NCBI GenBank assembly: GCA_015489285.1
Contig: WGAA01000210.1
Coordinates: 1 to 11,422, forward strand
Direction of reading: 5' to 3'
Source: Anaerolineae bacterium
GTDB taxonomy: Bacteria; Chloroflexota; Anaerolineae; JAADDB01
DNA: 11,422 nucleotides
Shown: one piece after another, positions 1-3,785 of the stretch
Numbering within the stretch: position 1 is the stretch's first letter
Layout of the letters: every line of letters begins with the position of its first letter
The notes under the pieces: model-generated
What the model was told of the DNA's origin: nothing
Databases searched by the model: none
What the model saw: only the letters and a program-made list of their open reading frames with translations
Program-made: the position numbers and the translations under genes

Positions 1-437
1 GCCTGTACCTGGCGGTTCAGCGAGTCCAGCCCTTGCCGGATGAGGGACTTGGCCGTGCTTTCGATGAGCCTCTGCCCCACCGCGGCGATGCGTCCCCCAA
101 CCTGGGCCTCCAGGGTGTACCTCAGGAGGGTCTTCTCCCCCTGATCTTCCAGGTGCAGGTCACCCTCACCCTTGACAAAGCCCTGGGGGCCCTGGCCTTC
201 GACGACAAGGTGGTACCCCTCCTTGGGGCGCACGTCTCGCATCACGACCGTGCCCTGAAAGCGCCCCTGCACCGGGCCGACCCGGACGTTCATGGTGGCC
301 TTGTAGGTGTCCTCGGACACTTTGGTCATTCCTTGCACGCCGGGCAATGCCTTGGCCAACGCGTCCGGGTCCATGAGGACTTCCCAGACGACATCACGGG
401 GGCCATCGAAGGTGTATTCGCCTTCCAACCGGATCAT
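1..437 (-). CDS. CoxG-like SRPBCC-family protein (3' end cut by window edge)
   Basis: The minus-strand frame opens at ATG 437 and runs off the window with 145 codons visible and no stop. The start is set by an AAGGAG ribosome site at 446-451, eight bases upstream. The product begins MIRLEGEYTFDGPRDVVWEV, continues through a DPDALAKALPGV stretch (about residues 23-34) and later beta-rich segments, and ends in a long helix (GQRLIESTAKSLI). This is the layout of the CoxG / CO dehydrogenase subunit G group of START-like (SRPBCC) folds. In aerobic CO dehydrogenase clusters CoxG helps tether the enzyme to the membrane; relatives accompany other molybdenum hydroxylases. A C-terminal membrane anchor, if present, would lie outside the window. 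The hydroxylase operon at 3784-7638 makes a functional link plausible, but lysA lies between, so they are not one transcription unit. Family call is confident; exact role is not. Confidence 0.8.
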   Translation of the reverse strand, partial: MIRLEGEYTFDGPRDVVWEVLMDPDALAKALPGVQGMTKVSEDTYKATMNVRVGPVQGRFQGTVVMRDVRPKEGYHLVVEGQGPQGFVKGEGDLHLEDQGEKTLLRYTLEAQVGGRIAAVGQRLIESTAKSLIRQGLDSLNRQVQ

Positions 438-457
438 AGGGGATTCTCCTTTCCTCG

Positions 458-486
458 TTTATAAGGATATGCGATCCGCCGGGTAA
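458..486 (-). promoter_or_regulatory. Possible sigma70 promoter of the CoxG-like gene
   Basis: On the minus strand TTACCC (481-486) lies 17 bases from TATAAA (458-463). The predicted start near 451 would fall in the ribosome-binding site, leaving a very short leader, so this is weak. The -35 hexamer is formed by the end of the adjacent heptamer array. Confidence 0.25.
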
Positions 487-545
487 TACGTAATGCGTAA
501 TTCGTAATGCGTAACTTGGAGACAGGATGGCTCTATAGCGATCAC
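483..545 (+). repeat. Heptamer array plus start of core 2: diverged copy A of the composite element
   Basis: Four heptamers (gtaatac, gtaatgc, gtaattc, gtaatgc; 483-510) are followed by gtaacttggagacagg and a TGGCTCTATAG stretch. The same order, heptamers then GTAACTTG-AGA-A-G-TGGGCTTTGTAG, is found in the copy at 8505-8570, so this is read as a decayed copy in the same orientation. Only the junction and the first 35 or so bases of core 2 are recognisable. Confidence 0.6.
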
Positions 546-571
546 CTTGTGTGCACGCCATCGCCCTACCT

Positions 572-607
572 AGACTTCTGAAGTCTGCGAGACTTCGGAA
601 GTCTGGA
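572..607. repeat. Two tandem 18-bp units, each an AGACTTC-N-GAAGTCT palindrome
   Basis: AGACTTC (572-578) and GAAGTCT (580-586) surround one T; AGACTTC (590-596) and GAAGTCT (598-604) surround one G. The centres are 18 bp apart, and only the central base and the short linkers differ. This could be a paired binding site, a dispersed palindromic repeat, or a hairpin with almost no loop. No coding sequence is supported across it. Confidence 0.65.
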
Positions 608-622
608 GTGCCCCGGCCTGCT

Positions 623-750
623 GAGGTTCGCACGGCGCTGAACCGCCGTGCTCATTGAAGCAAAGCCCTCCGGGCTTGATCGCGTGAGGCCGCAGGCCTT
701 TGCCAGGATGAGCCGGGCGGTTTAGCACCCGGCGCTGCTGGGACAACCTC
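623..750. repeat. 128-bp imperfect inverted repeat built of two two-hairpin modules
   Basis: The block opens with GAGGTT (623-628) and closes with AACCTC (745-750). The left arm, read on plus, has hairpin 1 (stem 630-637 with 644-651, loop CTGAAC 638-643), linker TCATTGAAGC (652-661) and hairpin 2 (stem 663-668 with 672-677, loop TCC). The right arm, read on minus, has hairpin 1 (stem 733-726 with 719-712, loop CTAAAC), linker TCATCCTGGC and hairpin 2 (stem 699-695 with 691-687, loop TGC). A third module lies at 2519-2565. Loops, linker length and order are conserved while stem bases change in pairs. No protein-coding frame is credible here. It may be a structured RNA element or a REP/MITE-like repeat. 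Confidence 0.75.
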
Positions 751-797
751 GTCTTCACGCCGTCCCCGCTGCCGGGCCGACCTTGTCCTCGTGCCTC

Positions 798-825
798 CTT
801 AATCGTTAATCGTCAATCGTTAATC
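798..825 (+). repeat. Heptamer array, four TTAATCG-type units
   Basis: Units cttaatc, gttaatc, gtcaatc and gttaatc occupy 798-825 without gaps. They fit the GTNANNC pattern of the other arrays in the window (first base of the first unit excepted) but no core 1 or core 2 sequence is recognisable beside them. Confidence 0.7.
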
Positions 826-967
826 GTTGTCTTTCCACGTCGAAAGGAAAAGAGGCGAATTTCGGCGCCGGACTCGCCAAAATACCGCCTCCAGGAATGC
901 ACGTGTCAGGGTCGAGTTTTCCTTGGGATGTGTTATCGTCCGCCAGAGAATGCCTCATGCACGCTCG

Positions 968-1108
968 TCAAAAAGGGCAGGGATGAGTGCCTTTCCTCCG
1001 CCCTTCACCTGGGAAGTAACTGAAGTTCTGTCTGACGATCCCGGAGGGGATCCCCTCCGCCGTTTCCTGGATGGTGATGGGTATGATTTCGTATGCTGGG
1101 GGATTCAT
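968..1108 (-). CDS. Possible leaderless small ORF, 46 aa, unknown function
   Basis: A frame from ATG 1108 to TGA 968 encodes 46 residues starting MNPPAYEIIPITIQETAEG and ending RKGTHPCPF. It has no ribosome-binding site, but a near-consensus promoter places transcription initiation at or next to the A of the ATG, the layout of a leaderless mRNA. About 70 percent of its codons end in G or C, versus roughly half for the overlapping plus-strand frame. It has no recognised domain, signal peptide or membrane segment. It starts 8 bases after the lysA stop, so it could also be read as an extension of the lysA message. The same frame continues past the TGA for 50 further codons from ATG 958, so a decayed longer gene is also possible. 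Existence as a gene is uncertain. Confidence 0.3.
   Translation of the reverse strand: MNPPAYEIIPITIQETAEGIPSGIVRQNFSYFPGEGRRKGTHPCPF
1042..1059. repeat. Perfect 18-bp palindrome
   Basis: CGGAGGGGATCCCCTCCG is its own reverse complement. It lies 58-75 bases beyond the lysA stop and inside the candidate small ORF. No T-run follows on either strand, so a simple intrinsic terminator is not supported; a dimeric protein site or an RNA stem is possible. Confidence 0.5.
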
Positions 1109-1113
1109 GTTCT

Positions 1114-1142
1114 ATTTTATGCCAAACCGCCGGATCTGTCAA
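1114..1142 (-). promoter_or_regulatory. Near-consensus sigma70 promoter inside the 3' end of lysA
   Basis: On the minus strand a perfect TTGACA (1137-1142) is 17 bases from TAAAAT (1114-1119). The hexamers overlap the last codons of lysA. The predicted start, six or seven bases after the -10, coincides with ATG 1108, so the transcript would be leaderless or would start as a non-coding RNA running toward the repeats. Confidence 0.5.
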
Positions 1143-2358
1143 GTCCTTTGGGAAGCTGTCTAGGCAACCAGTTGACTGACAACAGGGCAAAGGTGTCGCC
1201 CCAGACGCCCACCTGCGCGGGCAGGTCGCGCAGGTTGTAGCGGTTGGCCATGCTGTAGCCGTACGCGCCCACGTCGAGCACGGCCAGGACGTCCCCCGAC
1301 CTGGGGGTGGGGAGGAGATAATCCCGCCCCAGAACGTCCGCACTCTCGCAGTTCGGCCCCACCACGTCCACCGGTTCTACCGCTTCCCCGCGCACGACGG
1401 GCCAGATCCGATGGCGGGCGCCGTAGAGCGCGGGCCGGAGGAGGACGTTCATGCCCCCATCCACCGCGACGAAGGTGCGCCCCCAGGCCCGCTTGACCTG
1501 GACGACGCGCAGCAGGAGGACACCCACAGGGGCGATGAGCCACCGGCCGGGCTCCAACACCCAACGGACGTCCAGATCCCGCATGTGAGGGGCCCAGAGA
1601 CGGGCCACCCGGTCCGGGGTGAGCGCGGGTTCCTCTGTGTAGGCGATGCCCAGTCCGCCCCCCATGTCCACCTCTTCCACCGGGTAGCCGGCCTGGCGCA
1701 CGGTGCGTACCCAGTGGGCGACGACGCGGGCTATCGCTTCCACGTCCTCGGGGTGCAGGAGCTGGGATCCCAGGTGGACGTGGAGGCCACGGAAGCGAAG
1801 GTGAGGCGTCCTCATGATGTCCCGAATCGCGGGGAGGACGTCTTCCGGGGGGATGCCGAAATGGCTCCCCGGGGCTCCGACGCGCAGGTGGGTGTGGGTT
1901 TTGGCGTCGATGCCGGGGTTGATGCGCACGTTCACGGTGAGGGGACGCCCCACGGTTTGGGCGGCCCACGCGGCCCGGGGGATCTCCTCCCGGGCGTCCA
2001 GGTTGAGGGCCCGCACGCCCGCGCGCGCGGCGAGGAGGAGGAGGGCATCGCTCTTGGCGTTGCCGTTGACGACGATCTTGTCCGGAGGGACGCCGGCGGC
2101 CAGCGCGGCCTGAAGCTCGCCCAGGCTGACCACGTCCGCGCCGCAATCCAGGTGCGCCAGATGGGCGAGGATGGCCGGGGTGGCGTTGGCCTTGTAGGCG
2201 TAGGCGATGAGCGCGTGGGGAAAGGCCTGCCGATACGTGCGCACCCGCCGGGTCAACGTGTCGAAACTGTACACGTACGTGGGCGTCCCCACCTCCTCGG
2301 CGATCTCGAGAAGGGAGACCCCGTTCATGTGCAGGATATCGTCTCGGTATTGCAACAT
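1117..2358 (-). CDS. lysA: Diaminopimelate decarboxylase
   Basis: This 413-aa protein is a fold-type III PLP enzyme that decarboxylates meso-diaminopimelate to L-lysine, the last step of lysine synthesis in the cytoplasm. The PLP lysine is K56 in YAYKANATP. The TIM-barrel domain shows HVHLGSQ (193-199), the phosphate-binding GGGLGI (233-238) and EPGR (269-272). The C-terminal beta domain has GPNCESADVL with catalytic-site C337, then GAYGYSMANRYN (364-375). Length is normal for LysA. The frame is open upstream to 2457, but ATG 2358 is preferred: GGAGAGGAG lies three bases before it, family similarity starts just after, and the upstream part is translated repeat. It is transcribed alone from a promoter at about 2387-2417. 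No aspartokinase fusion or other lysine gene is adjacent. Confidence 0.96.
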   Translation of the reverse strand: MLQYRDDILHMNGVSLLEIAEEVGTPTYVYSFDTLTRRVRTYRQAFPHALIAYAYKANATPAILAHLAHLDCGADVVSLGELQAALAAGVPPDKIVVNGNAKSDALLLLAARAGVRALNLDAREEIPRAAWAAQTVGRPLTVNVRINPGIDAKTHTHLRVGAPGSHFGIPPEDVLPAIRDIMRTPHLRFRGLHVHLGSQLLHPEDVEAIARVVAHWVRTVRQAGYPVEEVDMGGGLGIAYTEEPALTPDRVARLWAPHMRDLDVRWVLEPGRWLIAPVGVLLLRVVQVKRAWGRTFVAVDGGMNVLLRPALYGARHRIWPVVRGEAVEPVDVVGPNCESADVLGRDYLLPTPRSGDVLAVLDVGAYGYSMANRYNLRDLPAQVGVWGDTFALLSVNWLPRQLPKGLDRSGGLA

Positions 2359-2386
2359 GACTCCTCTCCTGGTCCGGTTTGGGGGG

Positions 2387-2417
2387 ATTATACTAACGAG
2401 TGACGAGTAACGAGTAA
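2387..2417 (-). promoter_or_regulatory. lysA promoter, partly built from the repeat
   Basis: A perfect TATAAT (2387-2392, minus strand) lies about 29 bases before the lysA ATG and directly beside the end of repeat copy B. The best -35, TTACTC (2412-2417, 19-base spacer), is itself one of the repeat heptamers. The -10 is convincing; the -35 is a guess. Confidence 0.5.
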
Positions 2418-2460
2418 CTCCCTGGCGCGAGGATGGGATTGCCTTGACAAAACCCACCCG
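2394..2460 (-). repeat. Composite element copy B (core 2 and TTACTCG array only)
   Basis: Read on minus, a diverged core 2 (about 26 of 40 bases match copy D without gaps) leads into GCCAGGGAGTTACTCG and three heptamers ending CACTCGTTA. The heptamers are taacgag, tgacgag and taacgag on plus, 2394-2414. It has the same orientation as copy C and ends at the lysA -10. Confidence 0.65.
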
Positions 2461-2480
2461 GCCAACGCGTCGACTTTTGA

Positions 2481-2501
2481 CGACCGACGAACGACCAACG
2501 A
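2481..2501. repeat. Three degenerate heptamers (CGACCGA, CGAACGA, CCAACGA)
   Basis: Three consecutive 7-bp units with a shared NNAMCGA-like pattern fill 2481-2501. They do not follow the GTNANNC rule of the other arrays and sit just before the third two-hairpin module. Confidence 0.45.
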
Positions 2502-2504
2502 AAG

Positions 2505-2568
2505 GTTGGCCCGGAAACGCCGGGCGCTAAACCGCCCGGTTCATCCTAGCGAAGGCCTGCGGCCTATG
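2505..2568 (+). repeat. Third copy of the two-hairpin module
   Basis: Hairpin 1 has a 7-bp stem CCGGGCG (2520-2526) with CGCCCGG (2533-2539) and loop CTAAAC (2527-2532), plus a G-T closing pair at 2519/2540. A 10-base linker, TCATCCTAGC (2541-2550), precedes hairpin 2: AGGCC (2553-2557), loop TGC, GGCCT (2561-2565). It closely matches the reverse complement of 687-747 and, with paired stem changes, the module at 630-677. Confidence 0.7.
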
Positions 2569-2570
2569 GC

Positions 2571-2760
2571 TAACGAGTGACGAGTAACGAGTAACTCCCT
2601 GGCTCGAAGACAAAGTGGACTCTACAAAGCCCACTTATCTTCAAGTTACGCATTACGTATCACGCATCACGTATCACGCATCACGTCGTCAAACCGCGCC
2701 TCCAGCGCCGACGTCCTCACCGCCGCCTGACGAATGACGCCCGACGCCTGACGTCCGCCG
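2571..2760 (-). repeat. Composite heptamer element, copy C (full, inverted relative to copy D)
   Basis: Read on minus from 2760: GTCAGGC-type heptamers (2753-2726), core 1 (GGCGGTGAGGACGTCGGCGC and following, about 40 bases), GTGATGC/GTAATGC heptamers (about 2685-2645), core 2 with a hairpin AAGTGG...CCACTT (2636-2613), then TTACTCG heptamers ending at 2571. The stretch 2585-2657 matches 8532-8604 in reverse complement with one mismatch in 73 bases. No gene is seen inside. Confidence 0.85.
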
Positions 2761-2767
2761 TCCCCGT

Positions 2768-2796
2768 TTGCCAGCCTACGAAGTTGTGAGTATAAT
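2768..2796 (+). promoter_or_regulatory. Sigma70 promoter of the three-gene unknown operon
   Basis: TTGCCA (2768-2773), a 17-base spacer and a perfect TATAAT (2791-2796) predict a start near 2803 and a 29-base leader. A full anti-SD match, AGGAGGTGAT (2816-2825), follows, six bases before the ATG at 2832. Confidence 0.75.
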
Positions 2797-2831
2797 GAAA
2801 CGTCTCGCAAGATTGAGGAGGTGATGGAACT

Positions 2832-2960
2832 ATGGCCAAGGGAAAGCCGCATGGCCGCAGGAAGAAGTGGACGTGGAGGGAGATTATCTTCTACGGGGTG
2901 ACCTTCCTCATCGCCCTGTCGATGGTCCTCTCCACGGTACTGTGGGCCATGGGAAAGTGA
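2832..2960 (+). CDS. 42-aa single-span membrane peptide, unknown function
   Basis: ATG 2832 to TGA 2958-2960 encodes 42 residues. The first 17 are strongly basic (MAKGKPHGRRKKWTWRE), followed by a hydrophobic span of about 20 residues (IIFYGVTFLIALSMVLSTVL, 18-37) and a short tail WAMGK. The positive-inside rule places the N-terminus in the cytoplasm. The evidence that it is a gene is strong for its size: a near-consensus promoter, an ideal Shine-Dalgarno sequence at correct spacing, and a clean hydrophobic helix. It is first in a run of three plus-strand genes; 82 bases separate it from the next. No family is recognised. A small accessory subunit of a membrane complex is one possibility, but nothing in the sequence identifies the partner. 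Confidence 0.75.
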   Translation: MAKGKPHGRRKKWTWREIIFYGVTFLIALSMVLSTVLWAMGK

Positions 2961-2967
2961 AAAATAG

Positions 2968-2982
2968 CCGGGAAACTCCCGG
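2968..2982 (+). other. Short hairpin between the first two genes of the unknown operon
   Basis: CCGGGA (2968-2973) and TCCCGG (2977-2982) pair around an AAC loop, eight bases after the small-gene stop. No T-run follows directly (TTTTT comes about 20 bases later), so it may stabilise or attenuate the message rather than end it. Confidence 0.4.
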
Positions 2983-3042
2983 ATACATGAGGGCCCCACA
3001 TTTTTCCGCCCAATTCGTGCATGTCGACAAAGGAGGCCTTTC

Positions 3043-3456
3043 ATGGAGGGGATAGGTGTCTTCTTTTTTATTTTGTTCGTCTTTGCCAGTACCGCCACGC
3101 TCGTCGGTCTCCTCTGGAGCTTACTCGCCCACGGCCTTTGGGGCCATCCCGCCGGACCCCCCTCGCACCTTTCCCCCCAGGAAGCACGCCGGTGGACCCA
3201 CGCCCACCCCGGCGGTCGTGACTCGGAACACCGGATGAGTTGGAGCCAGATAAGGGTCGCGGTGCGCGAACATCGCTGGAAAGACGTTTGGCCGGTCTTG
3301 CTCATCATGTGGGGAATCGGCGCCTCCCTCCTCTTCCTCGCGCTCGCCACCTTCTTCCTCTCCTCCAAACCGTGGGGAGGATTCATCGGCCTGGCCCTTG
3401 CCCTGGGCTATACCCTCGCCACTCGACGCGCCCTGAGGAGAACCACCGGTGGGTAA
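3043..3456 (+). CDS. 137-aa three-helix membrane protein, unknown function
   Basis: ATG 3043 is supported by AAAGGAGG (3029-3036) six bases upstream. Hydropathy by eye shows one span at residues 4-28, a hydrophilic stretch of about 50 residues rich in His, Arg and Pro (WTHAHPGGRDSEHR at 51-64), and two closely spaced spans at 83-105 and 110-126, ending in an Arg-rich tail (RRALRRT). No family is recognised and no catalytic motif is evident. The gene is second in the operon from the 2768 promoter, and its last 8 bases overlap the next gene, which suggests translational coupling. The His-rich loop could bind metal, but that is speculation. Confidence 0.8.
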   Translation: MEGIGVFFFILFVFASTATLVGLLWSLLAHGLWGHPAGPPSHLSPQEARRWTHAHPGGRDSEHRMSWSQIRVAVREHRWKDVWPVLLIMWGIGASLLFLALATFFLSSKPWGGFIGLALALGYTLATRRALRRTTGG

Positions 3457-3775
3457 CGCGACCGCCCAGCGCCCCGATTGCCCCTACTACTATGAGGACT
3501 ACTACCGGGGGAGGGAAACCCGAGCCTGTCGCCTCATCGAGCGCAACCCCCGCTCCCGCCCCTGGAAGCCCTCCCTCTGTGCCACCTGCCCCGTACCCCG
3601 CATCATCCGGGAAACCCGGGTCCCCTACCTGGCCTTAGAAGCAACCGTCACCCGCCGCTTCTTCCGCGAACGGGTGACGGTCTTCGCTGTGTGCACAAAA
3701 CACCTTCGCAAACTGGACAACCCCCTGATATGCCCCGACTGCGAGGCGGAAAGAGCCGAACAAGGGGGCAGTTGA
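3449..3775 (+). CDS. 108-aa Cys-rich, probably zinc-binding protein, unknown function
   Basis: The frame starts at GTG 3449, overlapping the preceding stop by 8 bases; GAGGAG (3435-3440) lies eight bases upstream. Cysteines at 11, 27, 44, 47, 82, 95 and 98 and His85 include two CXXC knuckles, CATC (44-47) and CPDC (95-98), and a CTKH (82-85). This pattern suggests one or two structural zinc sites (or less likely an Fe-S site). The N-terminus is Tyr-rich (CPYYYEDYYRGRETRAC), and the middle is basic. No membrane segment is visible, unlike the two upstream products. The gene ends 8 bases before the convergent hydroxylase gene ends. No known family is recognised; as the third member of the operon it may be a soluble partner of the two membrane proteins. 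Confidence 0.78.
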   Translation: MGNATAQRPDCPYYYEDYYRGRETRACRLIERNPRSRPWKPSLCATCPVPRIIRETRVPYLALEATVTRRFFRERVTVFAVCTKHLRKLDNPLICPDCEAERAEQGGS

Positions 3776-3785
3776 TCCGCCCCTT
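3762..3785. terminator. Possible shared stem between convergent stop codons
   Basis: AAGGGG (3762-3767) can pair with CCCCTT (3780-3785), or GGGGC (3765-3769) with GCCCC (3779-3783), around a loop holding the plus-strand TGA. The minus-strand TAA overlaps the stem at 3784-3786. The T-content after it is poor (TTATTCC on plus), so a bidirectional terminator is only suggested. Confidence 0.3.

Noticed and set aside
806..958. A 50-codon minus-strand frame (MRHSLADDN...) in phase with the 968-1108 small ORF
   Set aside because: No clear ribosome site, only about half of its codons end in G or C, and its end runs into a heptamer array. It is kept only as a hint that the region may be a decayed gene.
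983..1240. An 85-codon plus-strand frame starting MSAFPPPFTWEV
   Set aside because: It overlaps the 3' end of lysA on the opposite strand, has weak translation signals and lower GC at third positions, and matches no family.
2359..2457. N-terminal extension of lysA to an upstream in-frame start
   Set aside because: The extra residues are translated repeat sequence. A strong ribosome site and normal LysA length favour ATG 2358, and the likely -10 lies inside the extension.
2667..3386. A 239-codon minus-strand frame
   Set aside because: It runs through repeat copy C and antisense to the promoter and first two genes of the unknown operon. Its product looks like shadow translation with no domain.
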